64,000 nt of DNA from Heliomicrobium modesticaldum Ice1 (GCF_000019165.1 NC_010337.2:1125001-1189000); one strand, 5' to 3'. Shown: positions 20,930-31,755, numbered from the stretch's first letter. Numbers and translations are program-made. The notes: generated from the sequence alone by a model not told the origin.

Positions 20930-21832
20930 ATGGCTATTGCAATCGCCAACGGTGTTCGCCTGAGCTATGAGGTCTATGGCCCCGAAGAAGCGCCGGCGTT
21001 GCTCTTCACCCATGGAGCCGGCTGGGATCACCGACAGTGGCTGCCCCAGGTGGAGCCCTTCAGCCGTCACTACCGCGTCATCCTCTGGGATGTCCGGTTT
21101 CACGGTCGCTCAGGCTGCTGTGACCTTGCCGACCTGGACGACTTCAGCCGCGACCAGATGGCCCTTTTGGACCACCTCGGCGTCGAGCAGGCTGTCCTCG
21201 TCGGCTGCTCCATGGGGGGGCACATCTCCCTGCGGACGGCCATCTTGTATCCTGAACGGGTGGCGGCTCTCGTCCTGATGGGCACGCCGGTGACGAGCGC
21301 CTACAACTGGCGAAACCGCTTAGCCATCACCCTGCAGGAAGGTTCGCTGAAAAAGTTTTTCAGCGAGTTGATCGACATCTCCCTGCAGGGCTTCTCCTTC
21401 TTCTTTTACGGACTCACTCTGCGTTTCGCCACCATGGAAAAGATTGCAAGCATGCATGCCAAAGGGCTCAGCCTCTTTCACCCCGACTTAGAGGAGTACT
21501 TCTACGGCGTGACGGTGCAGCACCCCAAAGAGCGCTGGAACCTGATCTGGGAGATCGCCTGCCGCATGGAGACGCTGGCCGACCTCTCCAAGGTTGCTTG
21601 TCCGACCCTGGTCATCGAAGGCGACGCCGACTGGATGATGCGTCGCCAACACCGATTCATCTGCGAGGCCATCCCCCAGGCCTGCCACCGGCTGATCCCT
21701 GACGCCGGCCATGCCACCAACCTGGACAACCCCGAAGCGGTCAATGATTGTATTGCCGATTTTTTGCGGCAGACCCTGTTGCGAGATTGCGCCCAAAAGC
21801 AGCGGCGGCAGCTTGCGGGCGCCGGCTGCTAG
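20930..21832 (+). CDS. alpha/beta hydrolase
   Basis: 300 residues from ATG with AAAGGAG upstream. Alpha/beta hydrolase fold: the oxyanion region LLFTHGAGWDHRQW, the nucleophile elbow VGCSMGGHI, the acid in VIEGDADWMM, and the catalytic His in DAGHATNLDNPE. The substrate cannot be told from sequence; relatives include esterases and 3-oxoadipate enol-lactonase-like enzymes. It stands alone between pdxT and the serine T-box. Confidence 0.85.
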   Translation: MAIAIANGVRLSYEVYGPEEAPALLFTHGAGWDHRQWLPQVEPFSRHYRVILWDVRFHGRSGCCDLADLDDFSRDQMALLDHLGVEQAVLVGCSMGGHISLRTAILYPERVAALVLMGTPVTSAYNWRNRLAITLQEGSLKKFFSELIDISLQGFSFFFYGLTLRFATMEKIASMHAKGLSLFHPDLEEYFYGVTVQHPKERWNLIWEIACRMETLADLSKVACPTLVIEGDADWMMRRQHRFICEAIPQACHRLIPDAGHATNLDNPEAVNDCIADFLRQTLLRDCAQKQRRQLAGAGC

Positions 21833-21884
21833 CCAATCGTCACCGGCTGCCGAGAATTGCCCTAATTTTTTAACATAAAAAGTC

Positions 21885-21913
21885 TTGTCAATCATCCACG
21901 CCTGTGCTACACT
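21885..21913 (+). promoter_or_regulatory. sigma-A promoter of the serine operon
   Basis: TTGTCA and TACACT are 17 bases apart, placing transcription start near 21920, a little before the first T-box stem. Confidence 0.65.
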
Positions 21914-21919
21914 CCATGG

Positions 21920-22174
21920 TAACGTCCTCACCTTGGAAGAAGCGATGACGGGGAACAGTAATCGGAGAAAAGGCACAGAAAGTTGGCGGTTGATGCGAGC
22001 CAACCCGAGGATCCGGTGAATTTCCACCCCTGAGCTGGCGGCGATGAGCCGGCCCGGTCATGTCCGTTATGCATGTCGAGCGGGCCTTTCCTGACGGAAA
22101 GGTCAAGCAGGGTGGCAACACGGGTCACAGCCTCTCGTCCCTGACACAACAGTCATGGAGCGAGGGGTTTTTTA
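21920..22174 (+). promoter_or_regulatory. T-box leader, predicted tRNA-Ser-responsive
   Basis: A T-box leader senses uncharged tRNA and lets transcription continue. Stem I spans about 21944-22035 with the AGTAA internal-loop motif near 21956 and GAA at 22018-22020. The conserved T-box sequence AGGGTGGCAAC is at 22109-22119. The competing terminator CCTCTCGTCC..GGAGCGAGGGG with T6 ends near 22173. The likely specifier is UCC (22023-22025, followed by A). UUC one base earlier is an alternative, but the bulge UGGC pairs with a GCCA end, and the tRNA-Ser genes in this window have that discriminator G, whereas tRNA-Phe normally has A. Downstream genes are serine genes. Confidence 0.9.
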
Positions 22175-22244
22175 TATTTTATCCTCTGCATACACGATCA
22201 GGGCGCCACAAAGGGCGCAAGGTACCAAAGGAGGCGCACTCTTT

Positions 22245-23408
22245 TTGTTTGAAAAAGAATATCTGATGCTTCCCGGACCGACGCCTGTTCCGCCTCGGCT
22301 CCTGCGGGCGCTGTCGGAACCGCTGATCAACCACCGGGGGCCGAGTTTCAAGCGCCTCATCGACGAAGTCACCGAAGGCATCAGGTATGCCTACCAGACA
22401 AAAAACGACGTCCTCATCCTGCCTTCTTCCGGGACGGGCGGCATGGAGGCGGCCATCGTCAACTTCCTGTCCCCCGGCGACAAGGTCCTCGCCCTTTCCA
22501 TCGGCGCCTTCGGCGATCGCTTCGCCACCATCGCCCAGACCTACGGATGCATCGTCGACAAGGTGGACTTCGAATGGGGCACCGCTGTCGACCTGAACGT
22601 GGTCAAGGCGAAACTGGCCGCCGATGTGAACAAGGAATATAAAGCCATCCTGGTCACCCACAACGAAACGTCCACCGGCGTCTGCAACGACCTCAAAGGC
22701 CTCAGCGAGATCCGTGGCGACCACCCCGCCTTGATCCTCGTTGACTCCGTTTCCGGCCTTGGCGTCATGGAAGTGAAGACCGACGAGTGGGGCCTCGACG
22801 TTATCGTCACGGCCGCCCAAAAAGGCTTCATGATCCCGCCGGGCGTCGCCTTCGTCTCCGTCAGCCCTCGGGCTTGGGCGGCTTATGAGAAATCGACAGC
22901 CCCCAAGTTCTACTGGGACCTCGGCTCCGCCAAGAAGTTTCTCGAAAAAGGCCAGACCCCGGTCACCCCGGCCATCCCGCAACTGACAGGCCTTCGAGAA
23001 GCGCTCCAGCTCTTTCGGGAAAAAGGCAGGGAGGCTGTCTTCGCCAAGCAGCGCTACCTGCGGGACATCACCCGCGCCGGCGTGAAAGCCCTCGGGCTGA
23101 AACTGCTGGCTGATGACGCCGTCGCCTCCGCCGCCGTCACCGCCGTCTGGGCGCCCGAAGGCATCGAGGCCAAGGCCATCAACAAGAGGATGCGCGAAGC
23201 ACACAATGTGGTCCTTGCCGGCGGTCAGAAGAAGCTGGAGAACAAGATCTTCCGCATCGGCCACCTCGGGTATGGGCAGCACCTCGACGTCCTGGCCACC
23301 GTCGCCGCCCTGGAGATGACCCTCAAAGAACTCGGCTACCCTGTTGAACTGGGCGCCGGCGTCAAGGCAGCACAAGAAGTCATTATGTCAAGAAAGGGGC
23401 TACTCTAA
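22245..23408 (+). CDS. class V aminotransferase (serine-pyruvate/alanine-glyoxylate or phosphoserine type)
   Basis: 387 residues from TTG with AAAGGAGG about 10 nt upstream. The N-terminus FEKEYLMLPGPTPVPPRLLRA is typical of PucG/AGT-like enzymes. The PLP-lysine lies in VTAAQKGFMIPPG. Length agrees with the family. Being first in a T-box-Ser operon with serA and serS, it probably supplies the transamination step of the phosphorylated serine pathway, as such enzymes do in archaea and many Firmicutes lacking canonical SerC. Overlap with photorespiratory-type activity cannot be excluded. Confidence 0.88.
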   Translation: MFEKEYLMLPGPTPVPPRLLRALSEPLINHRGPSFKRLIDEVTEGIRYAYQTKNDVLILPSSGTGGMEAAIVNFLSPGDKVLALSIGAFGDRFATIAQTYGCIVDKVDFEWGTAVDLNVVKAKLAADVNKEYKAILVTHNETSTGVCNDLKGLSEIRGDHPALILVDSVSGLGVMEVKTDEWGLDVIVTAAQKGFMIPPGVAFVSVSPRAWAAYEKSTAPKFYWDLGSAKKFLEKGQTPVTPAIPQLTGLREALQLFREKGREAVFAKQRYLRDITRAGVKALGLKLLADDAVASAAVTAVWAPEGIEAKAINKRMREAHNVVLAGGQKKLENKIFRIGHLGYGQHLDVLATVAALEMTLKELGYPVELGAGVKAAQEVIMSRKGLL

Positions 23409-23411
23409 ACC

Positions 23412-24992
23412 ATGCGCGTGCTTGTATGTGACCCGATTTCGCAAAAAGGGATTGATGTCCTCACCTCGGCCGGCGATGTCGCCGTCGACGTGAAACTGAA
23501 ACTGACAGAAGATCAAATCGTCGAGATCATCGCCGAATACGATGCTGTCGTCGTCCGTTCAGAAACAAAAATCACCAAGCGGATCATCGAAGCGGCCGAC
23601 CGGTTGAAAGCCATCGGCCGGGCCGGCGTCGGCGTCGACAACATCGACGTGGAAGCGGCCACCCGGAAGGGCATCGTCGTCGTCAACGCCCCCGAAGGCA
23701 ACACCATCGCCGCTGCCGAACTGACAGTGGCCCACATCCTCGCCATCGCCCGCAACGTCGGTTCTGCCAACCTGTCCTTGAAAGGCGGCAAATGGGACCG
23801 CAGCAAGTACACCGGCATTGAATTAAAAGGCAAAACACTGGGCATCCTGGGACTGGGCAAAATTGGATCGGAAGTGGCCAAGCGCGCCCGCGCCTTCGAC
23901 ATGACTGTCATCGCCTACGACCCCTACGCCTCCGTGGAAAAGGCGAAGAGCCTCGGCGTCACCGTCACCGACCTGGAGACGGTCTTCCGCCAGTCTGACT
24001 TTATCACTGTTCACATGCCTAAGACGAAAGACACCTACCGCATGATCAGCGCCGCCCAGTTTGCCATCATGAAAGAAGGCGTCCGCATCGTCAACTGCGC
24101 CCGCGGCGGCATCATCGACGAGCAAGCCCTTTACGACGCCATTCAGTCGGGCAAAGTAGCCGCCGCCGGCCTCGACGTCTTTGAAAAAGAGCCCTGCACC
24201 GACAGCCCCCTCTTTGCCCTCGACCAGGTCACCGCCACGCCCCACCTGGGCGCTTCCACCAAGGAAGCCCAGGTCAACGTGGCCATCGACGTGGCCTACG
24301 ACATCCTGCGGGTGCTCCGCGGCGAAGCCGTCAGCGCTGCCGTCAACATCCCCGCCGTTAAACAAGAGATGATGACCATCTTCAAACCCTATCTCAATCT
24401 GGTGGAGAAGATGGGCAGCTACCTTGGCCAGACCATCGGCAACCGCATCGAGAAGGTGGCCATCACCTTCAAGGGCGATGTGGCCAAATACGATGTCACC
24501 CCCTTGACGACGACGCTGCTCAAAAACCTGCTCAAATACGCCCTTGAAGAGTCCGTCAACTACGTCAATGCCCCCCATGTAGCCAAAGCGCGCGGCATCC
24601 AGGTCATTGAAGCGAAGACATCCGACGCGCAGGACTACGCTGTCCAGATCTGTGTCGTCGTTGAGACCGACCAGGGCAAGCGCCAGGTCAGCGGCACGCT
24701 GCTGAGGAACAAGCCCCGCTTTGTCAGCATCGACGGATATGACATGGATATGGCTCCCGAAGGCCACATGCTTGTCGTCCCTCATACGGACAAACCGCGG
24801 ATCATCGGCCAACTGGGCACCATCATCGGCGAACATAACGTCAACATCGCCGGCATGCACCTGGGCCGCAAAGACTTCGGCGGCAACGCCGTCGCCATCC
24901 TCACCATCGACGGCCCCGTGCCCGCCGCGGTTTTGACCGACCTGGCCAAGATCGACGGCGTGGCTGACGTGAAATATGTCAACCTCGGTTAA
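23412..24992 (+). CDS. serA: D-3-phosphoglycerate dehydrogenase
   Basis: 526 residues, the long SerA form: substrate-binding and Rossmann domains (LGILGLGKIGSEVAKRA), catalytic His in TPHLGASTKEAQ, the intervening ASB domain, and a C-terminal ACT domain (VPHTDKPRIIGQLGTIIGEHNVNIAGMHLGR) that in relatives binds L-serine for feedback inhibition. It oxidises 3-phosphoglycerate with NAD+. It starts 3 nt after the aminotransferase. Confidence 0.96.
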   Translation: MRVLVCDPISQKGIDVLTSAGDVAVDVKLKLTEDQIVEIIAEYDAVVVRSETKITKRIIEAADRLKAIGRAGVGVDNIDVEAATRKGIVVVNAPEGNTIAAAELTVAHILAIARNVGSANLSLKGGKWDRSKYTGIELKGKTLGILGLGKIGSEVAKRARAFDMTVIAYDPYASVEKAKSLGVTVTDLETVFRQSDFITVHMPKTKDTYRMISAAQFAIMKEGVRIVNCARGGIIDEQALYDAIQSGKVAAAGLDVFEKEPCTDSPLFALDQVTATPHLGASTKEAQVNVAIDVAYDILRVLRGEAVSAAVNIPAVKQEMMTIFKPYLNLVEKMGSYLGQTIGNRIEKVAITFKGDVAKYDVTPLTTTLLKNLLKYALEESVNYVNAPHVAKARGIQVIEAKTSDAQDYAVQICVVVETDQGKRQVSGTLLRNKPRFVSIDGYDMDMAPEGHMLVVPHTDKPRIIGQLGTIIGEHNVNIAGMHLGRKDFGGNAVAILTIDGPVPAAVLTDLAKIDGVADVKYVNLG

Positions 24993-26318
<1,326 letters not shown>

Positions 26319-26340
26319 TTGTCCGCACCTCACCTACTTT

Positions 26341-26376
26341 GAAAGAGTTTCCTATCTTAGGAGACTCTTTCTTTTT
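26341..26376 (+). terminator. terminator after serS
   Basis: GAAAGAGT and ACTCTTTC with inner TTCCTA/TAGGAG form a hairpin, followed by TTTTT. It ends the serine operon. Confidence 0.82.
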
Positions 26377-26531
26377 GCTTGCAGCAGGATTTGAACGTTT
26401 AGCGCCGAAGAAAGATCATCTATCTGCTTGCCTGAATGCATGTTTTTGGAATTCCATTATATATGAAAAAACGATGAAATAGACAGGCCTTAGGGACTTT
26501 TTCTGTTTTGTTGAAACGGAGGGGGCTTACT

Positions 26532-29531
26532 TTGCATACGCTGGCGTCCCTTGCGAGCAGGGAATTGGTTACGTTGCAGGGGGAAGCGTTGTTGGTCGAC
26601 GCCGTGACGCTGATGAGTGATAAAAACATCAGCAGTGTGTTGGTGACGCGCGGTTCCGCCGTCGTCGGGATCATCACGGAACGGGATCTGGTGCGGCTGG
26701 TTGCCACCGGCATCGATCCGCTGAAAACGGCGGTCGAGGCGGTCATGACCAGTCACCTTGTCCATCTGCCTGAAACAGTGCCGATCGATGAAGCCCTGTA
26801 TGTGATGGAAAAAGAAAAAGTCCGTCACCTGCTAGTCACCGGCGTTGATGCCGACGTCGCCGTCAGCGAGCCCTGCGCCGAACGCTACCGCAAGCACCAA
26901 CTCCGCGCCGACGACAAGGGTATCCTCTCGGCCAAGGGCATCATCACCTATACCGATGTGGTCCGCAAGTTGGAAGAGGAGTTTTTCAAAAAGCCGCTGA
27001 CCGTCTCCGACTGCATGTCCACGACGCTGCACCGCACTGACGCCAGTACGGACATCAAAGTCGCTTTCGCCATCATGAATGCGCAGCGCCTCAGCTCCCT
27101 GCTCATCGACCGGCATGGCAAGACGGTCGGCATCCTGACCGAACGGGATGTGGTGCGCTTCATGCGCAGCGGCCGCAGCCTTGACAGCAGCATCACCGAG
27201 GTCATGAGCCCCTCGCCGATGACCGTCTCCCAGGAGGTGTCCCTCTTCGAGGCGGCCCGCATCATGGAGCAGCATCGCATCCGCCGGCTGCTGGTGCGCG
27301 ACCCTGAGGGGCGCATCTGCGGCATGGTCAGCCACTCCGACATCGTCCGGGCGGTGCGCAAGAACTACCGCAGCGTCTTGCAGGGAGAGGCGGCGCGCAG
27401 CCGCAAAGCCCTCAGCCTGATCGGCGAAGGTGTGGCTGAGCTGGATGGCAAAACCTTCCGCGTGCTCTGGATCAACCCGGCGGGCGCCGAGATGCTGGGG
27501 TTGAACAACAGCTCCGAAGCCCTCGGCTGGGAGTTTACCGGCTTTTTGGACGCCAAAGCGGCGGACCTGATCCACCGCGATTTCATCCAGCGCACCTCCC
27601 GCGACGCCCTCCTTTGCACGACGGCCTTGCCGCGACCGGGGGAGCGCTACCTCTGGCTTTCCTATGAGATGACCTGTGACTTCCGGGGTGAGCCCTGCAT
27701 CCGCGCCGTCTTTCGGGACGTTACCTACCTGGCTGCCGCCCAGGAGACCTTGCAGGAGGAAAAGGCGCGCCTGCAGATGAGCTTTCAGGCGTCCCGAGAA
27801 GGGATCCTCATCCTTTCCGAAGAGGGGCACCTGATCGAGATGAACTGGCGCGCTCGGGAACTGCTTCGCCTGCCGGACCGCTCCGATATGACGCTGACGG
27901 TCCGGGAGTGGAGCAGAGAGGTCCGCCTCCTCGATGAGTCGGGAGACTTGATCCTCCTGAGCGAAGATCGGATTCGGGGCTTTATGGAAACGGGACAAGC
28001 CATCTACGACCAACTGCTGCGCCTTTCCTTCAACAGCGACGGCAAAAGTCTCTGGCTGATGGTCTCGGCGTCACCGATCCCCACGCGGCGCTGCATGGTC
28101 GTGACCCTCTATGACGTGACGGCCAGCAAGCAGAAGGAGCTGGAGATCCAGCGCTCCGAAAAGAAATACCGGACGCTCATTCACAACCTGACCGAAGCGG
28201 TCCTCCTCTTGTCACCTGCCGGCGACGTGATCGACCTCAACCCGGCGGCGAGGGAGATCCTGCAGGTGACGGAGAATCAGCCCTTGCCCCATCCCCTGGC
28301 AGAGTTCTACTGCACCTTTGTCGACCGGGAGGGGCGGCCGATCCCGACAGAGGAGATCGCCCGCTGGGAGGGTTCGCGGCGCAAGGCGCCCTTTAAAGAC
28401 CGGGAGATCGGCATCCTAACGGGCGAACGGATCTACTGGGGCGTCCTCACCCAGACGCCTACCTTCAGCGATGATGGCACCGTCGAATCGATGATCGTCA
28501 CCTTCAACGACTTGACCGAGTATATGGAAAGCAAACGCCAGGAGGAACTGCTCCTGAGCTGCTCCATCGACTTTGCCCGGGCCACGACGGAGGAGGAGGT
28601 CTACGCCATCCTGGCCCACTACCTGCGCCGCCTCGGCCGCGCCAACGGCAAGATCGACGCCATCCTGCTGCGCTGCGTGACGACCCCGGTCCAGCATCCG
28701 ACCTTGATTCAATGGGCTGACGACGGGTTTTTCTTCACCGGCGAGTTTCACCCTGAGCGATGCAAAGCCTACGCCTCCGGCGTCGACCTGGTGGTGAAAG
28801 ACGCCCGGATCGAGTACGGCTGCCCCTGCCATGAGGTCAACGCCGACCAAGGGAGCTACTTCTGCACCAACCTCAGCGTCGGCGGCCAGGTCGTGGGTGT
28901 GCTCCACCTCTACAGCGGCGCCACCGGATTTTTCAATGACCAGACGGCGCGGGTGGTGCGCAGCCTCCTGGCGCTGGCCGCGCCGACGATCAGCAACATG
29001 CGGCTCATCGACCACAACCGCCGCCTCTCACTGATCGATCCGCTGACCGGCCTGCATAACCGGCGCTACCTGGAACAAACCCTGGAAAACCTCCTTGTCC
29101 GATCGCGCGAGACGGAACGGCCCTTCTGCCTGATCATGGCCGACATCGATCAGTTCAAGGGGTTCAACGACACTTTCGGCCATGACGCCGGCGACAAGGC
29201 CTTGCGGATGGTGGCTGCCAACGTGCGCAACTGCCTGCGCGAAGAGGATATCGCCGTCCGCTTCGGCGGCGAAGAGATCACCGTCATCCTCATGGGCGTC
29301 TCCAAAGAACTGGCCGTCACCATCGCCGACCGCATCCGCAAACGGATCGAACAGACCCCCATCGAGATCGGTGACGGCCAACTTCAGTACATCACCCTCA
29401 GCATGGGCGTCTCGGCCTTCCCGGAAGACGGCAAGACCCTGGAGAAATTGATCCAGCGGGCCGACTTGGCCCTCTATGAAGCGAAGCGCCTCGGCAAGAA
29501 CCGGGTGGCGGCTTTTGAGAAGGCGCAGTGA
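26532..29531 (+). CDS. CBS-PAS-GAF-GGDEF multidomain signalling protein (predicted diguanylate cyclase)
   Basis: 999 residues from TTG with GGAGGGGG upstream (an earlier in-frame TTG at 26508 lacks an RBS). Domains in order: four CBS repeats (about 1-285, normally adenosine-nucleotide sensors), PAS (about 290-400), PAS (410-520), PAS (535-640), GAF (655-815, with a Cys-rich patch CPCHEV), and a C-terminal GGDEF domain. The active-site motif is GGEEI (912-916), with the product-inhibition motif REED at 903-906, so c-di-GMP synthesis with feedback is likely. No membrane segment is obvious: a soluble sensor that may couple nucleotide charge and small ligands to c-di-GMP. A palindrome AAGCCTGTAC/GTACAGGCTT follows at 29554-29575. 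Confidence 0.9.
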   Translation: MHTLASLASRELVTLQGEALLVDAVTLMSDKNISSVLVTRGSAVVGIITERDLVRLVATGIDPLKTAVEAVMTSHLVHLPETVPIDEALYVMEKEKVRHLLVTGVDADVAVSEPCAERYRKHQLRADDKGILSAKGIITYTDVVRKLEEEFFKKPLTVSDCMSTTLHRTDASTDIKVAFAIMNAQRLSSLLIDRHGKTVGILTERDVVRFMRSGRSLDSSITEVMSPSPMTVSQEVSLFEAARIMEQHRIRRLLVRDPEGRICGMVSHSDIVRAVRKNYRSVLQGEAARSRKALSLIGEGVAELDGKTFRVLWINPAGAEMLGLNNSSEALGWEFTGFLDAKAADLIHRDFIQRTSRDALLCTTALPRPGERYLWLSYEMTCDFRGEPCIRAVFRDVTYLAAAQETLQEEKARLQMSFQASREGILILSEEGHLIEMNWRARELLRLPDRSDMTLTVREWSREVRLLDESGDLILLSEDRIRGFMETGQAIYDQLLRLSFNSDGKSLWLMVSASPIPTRRCMVVTLYDVTASKQKELEIQRSEKKYRTLIHNLTEAVLLLSPAGDVIDLNPAAREILQVTENQPLPHPLAEFYCTFVDREGRPIPTEEIARWEGSRRKAPFKDREIGILTGERIYWGVLTQTPTFSDDGTVESMIVTFNDLTEYMESKRQEELLLSCSIDFARATTEEEVYAILAHYLRRLGRANGKIDAILLRCVTTPVQHPTLIQWADDGFFFTGEFHPERCKAYASGVDLVVKDARIEYGCPCHEVNADQGSYFCTNLSVGGQVVGVLHLYSGATGFFNDQTARVVRSLLALAAPTISNMRLIDHNRRLSLIDPLTGLHNRRYLEQTLENLLVRSRETERPFCLIMADIDQFKGFNDTFGHDAGDKALRMVAANVRNCLREEDIAVRFGGEEITVILMGVSKELAVTIADRIRKRIEQTPIEIGDGQLQYITLSMGVSAFPEDGKTLEKLIQRADLALYEAKRLGKNRVAAFEKAQ

Positions 29532-29723
29532 CGGGGATGACCTGTCTTACCGAAAAGCCTGTACAGGTACAGGCTTGGCAAAAGGCAAAGGCACCGCAAA
29601 AGGCAAAAGCGCGTTGTGAAAACCCTGTAAAAAGCGCTAAAGAGGAAAACAGGCGACGCCCGTGGAAATGGGGAGAGGCGCCGCAAACGGCGCAGCGACA
29701 AAAAGGGAAGAGGGTGGAGCGGT

Positions 29724-30224
29724 ATGCAGACGGTCGTTCCGAAAGAGGAAGATAATCTCAATCTCTCGGTGGAAGAAAGGCTCACAGCCATGGGCCTCGA
29801 ACTCCCGGAGCTCATCCCGCCGGTGGCGGCCTATGTGCCTGCTGTCCGGACGGGCAACCTCGTCTTTACAGCCGGCCAACTGCCCTTCGTCAAAGGCCTT
29901 CTCCTCTACACCGGCAAGGTTGGCGCCGACCTGACAGCGGAAGAAGCGCGCCGGGCCGCCCGCCTCTGCGCCCTGAACTGCTTGACGGCCGTCAAATCGG
30001 TCACCGGCAGCCTCGACCGGATCGTCCGCATCGTCAAAGTCACCGGCTTCGTCAACGGCGCTCCTGGCTTCACCGGCCAGCCCGCCGTCCTCAACGGCGC
30101 CTCCGAGATCTTCGTCCAGATCTTCGGCGCCGCCGGCGAGCATGCTCGTTCGGCTGTCGGCGTGGCGGAATTGCCGCTGAACGCGCCAGTCGAGGTGGAG
30201 ATCATCGTTGAGGTGGAGGCGTAA
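29724..30224 (+). CDS. RidA family (YjgF/YER057c/UK114) protein
   Basis: 166 residues. The RidA core is readable from residue 40 on: RTGNLVFTAGQLPFV, GKVGADLTAEEARRAARLCALNCLTAVK, and a C-terminal VEVEIIVEVEA. The usual length is ~130; here there is a ~30-residue N-terminal extension, as in the longer RidA-like subgroup. RidA proper deaminates reactive enamine/imine intermediates from PLP enzymes, but the conserved catalytic Arg near the C-terminus is not clearly placed here, so the activity is uncertain. Confidence 0.85.
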   Translation: MQTVVPKEEDNLNLSVEERLTAMGLELPELIPPVAAYVPAVRTGNLVFTAGQLPFVKGLLLYTGKVGADLTAEEARRAARLCALNCLTAVKSVTGSLDRIVRIVKVTGFVNGAPGFTGQPAVLNGASEIFVQIFGAAGEHARSAVGVAELPLNAPVEVEIIVEVEA

Positions 30225-30323
30225 GGGATGAATTTTGCAAGGTGTCTTCCCATTGCTTTTTCCGGGTGACTGTGGTAACATATTTACGACTTTCTGCCGG
30301 GGCTTTGACGCTCTGGTGAATGC

Positions 30324-30413
30324 GGAGGGATGGCCGAGCGGTTGAAGGCGGCGGTCTTGAAAACCGTTGTAGGGGTGACTCTACCGTGGGTTCGAATCCC
30401 ACTCCCTCCGCCA
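30324..30413 (+). tRNA. tRNA-Ser(TGA)
   Basis: The acceptor arms GGAGGGA/TCCCTCC pair, the anticodon loop holds TGA (CTTGAAA), and a long variable arm (GTAGGGG..CTCTAC) marks class II tRNA-Ser. Discriminator G and CCA are encoded. Confidence 0.95.
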
Positions 30414-30437
30414 AATAAGCAAATCCTTATGAGCATG

Positions 30438-30468
30438 ACTGTAGTCTAGGTTACGACTACAGTTTTTT
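30438..30468. terminator. bidirectional terminator
   Basis: ACTGTAGTC/GACTACAGT with T6 on the + strand (after tRNA-Ser). It lies at the end of the minus-strand gene 30470-31627, so it may serve both directions. Confidence 0.78.
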
Positions 30469-30469
30469 A

Positions 30470-31627
30470 TTATAGCAAAGAGATAAAGGGCCGCATCACC
30501 TGCGCTGCCGTGCCTAACACATCCCTTGGGGTGTCAAAGAGCCAGTTCCCAACAGAGCCATCTAGAAACCAGAGCAGCCGATCAAAGCCCCGGTTGGAGA
30601 CGTGCTCCATGGCTCGGCGGATGACAAGGGATTCTTCGTAACAGGTTAGATACTGGGCTGCTTTTTCTGCGTAGTCTCCCATCCCCAGGAGGTCATAGGC
30701 CGCATGGACGCCTGTCAAGATGGCGTAGTACTGGCCGAAGCCGAGGAAGGGCATGACGGCGCCAAAACAGTTGCCTACAAAATAGGTGTTGCCGATGCGG
30801 GGATAGTAGCAGCGGCCGATGGGATAGCCGGAGATGTCCCAGGTATGGTGAATGTCGTGGGGCTCGCCGATGTCGCGGGCATAGCGGGCGAGGAAGCGGC
30901 TCCAGAAGACATCTATCGGCCGGGGAGATTTATCGGTCAGGCCATTGGAGGCTTCTGCTTGCAGGTGAGCGGGCGGATTTCCCGGAAGATCTGCCGGCTG
31001 GTTTACCGGCGGCTCGGGATAGGCGATGGCGCAGCAGGCTTCCTCTTCTGAATAGGGGATGAGGTAGGCGTATCCCTTTGGGGCGATCCGGTTGTCGAGC
31101 CAGGCGCAGACGATCTGCGGGTCAAAGCGGCCCCGGATGGTGGCGCCTTTCATGGCGACCCGAAAATCGATGCGGAAATTCTTCAGCCTCGCTGCATATT
31201 CGCTGTCGCCGGTAGCCAGCACAACATGGGTGAACTCTTGCAGCAGGTCTTGGTAGGTGTGTTTCGAATGGAATCGAATAGGAGCACGGACTTGGCGGGC
31301 CAGTTGGGCCTCCCAGGATTGGTGATGGCGTCCCCGGGTGGCGGAAAAGCCAATATGCCCTTGGAAGTCGCAACGGCGGTTCTCCGAAAAGACGACCAGT
31401 TTGGCTAGATTGGCCACTGGCTGCAGGTAGATGCCATGCTCTTTCGAGAAAAAGCGCAACATATCCATGACAGGGCGATGGAGGATCTCCATGTCAATTT
31501 CACCGGTGACGAAGCGATCGCCCACTTGACTGCGATCTTCGAAAATGGTCGGCTCGATCCCGTATCGCTCCAGCACAATGGCGCAACTCAACCCGGATAG
31601 GCCGGCCCCCATGATGGCAACGTTCAT
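30470..31627 (-). CDS. FAD-dependent oxidoreductase, geranylgeranyl reductase-like
   Basis: 385 residues. The N-terminal FAD-binding GxGxxG is in VAIMGAGLSGLSCAIVLERYG, followed by an acidic residue ending the second strand (TIFEDR). The second FAD motif region is TYFVGNCFGAVMPFLGFGQYYAI. The architecture resembles the geranylgeranyl reductase/FixC-like family, which reduces isoprenoid double bonds, but the substrate is not determined. The insertion after AYPEPP is Pro-rich. Minus strand, downstream of the chemoreceptor and separated from it by a strong hairpin. ATG is preceded by GGTGAGGAA. Confidence 0.72.
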   Translation of the reverse strand: MNVAIMGAGLSGLSCAIVLERYGIEPTIFEDRSQVGDRFVTGEIDMEILHRPVMDMLRFFSKEHGIYLQPVANLAKLVVFSENRRCDFQGHIGFSATRGRHHQSWEAQLARQVRAPIRFHSKHTYQDLLQEFTHVVLATGDSEYAARLKNFRIDFRVAMKGATIRGRFDPQIVCAWLDNRIAPKGYAYLIPYSEEEACCAIAYPEPPVNQPADLPGNPPAHLQAEASNGLTDKSPRPIDVFWSRFLARYARDIGEPHDIHHTWDISGYPIGRCYYPRIGNTYFVGNCFGAVMPFLGFGQYYAILTGVHAAYDLLGMGDYAEKAAQYLTCYEESLVIRRAMEHVSNRGFDRLLWFLDGSVGNWLFDTPRDVLGTAAQVMRPFISLL

Positions 31628-31699
31628 TTCCTCACCCGTTTTTTACTATGACCGCAAAGAGAGACGGCTATCCAATCTGCGGTTACCTCGAAAAGGGGC

Positions 31700-31735
31700 A
31701 ACGCCCTGATCCTCCAGATGGAGGATCAGGGCGTT
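31700..31735 (-). terminator. terminator after the chemoreceptor gene
   Basis: A perfect 16-bp stem, AACGCCCTGATCCTCC against its complement, with a 4-nt loop. On the minus strand it is followed by a short CCCCTTTT tail. It separates 33543-31756 from 31627-30470. Confidence 0.7.
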
Positions 31736-31755
31736 GGTTGTTTTTTCGGGAAAAG

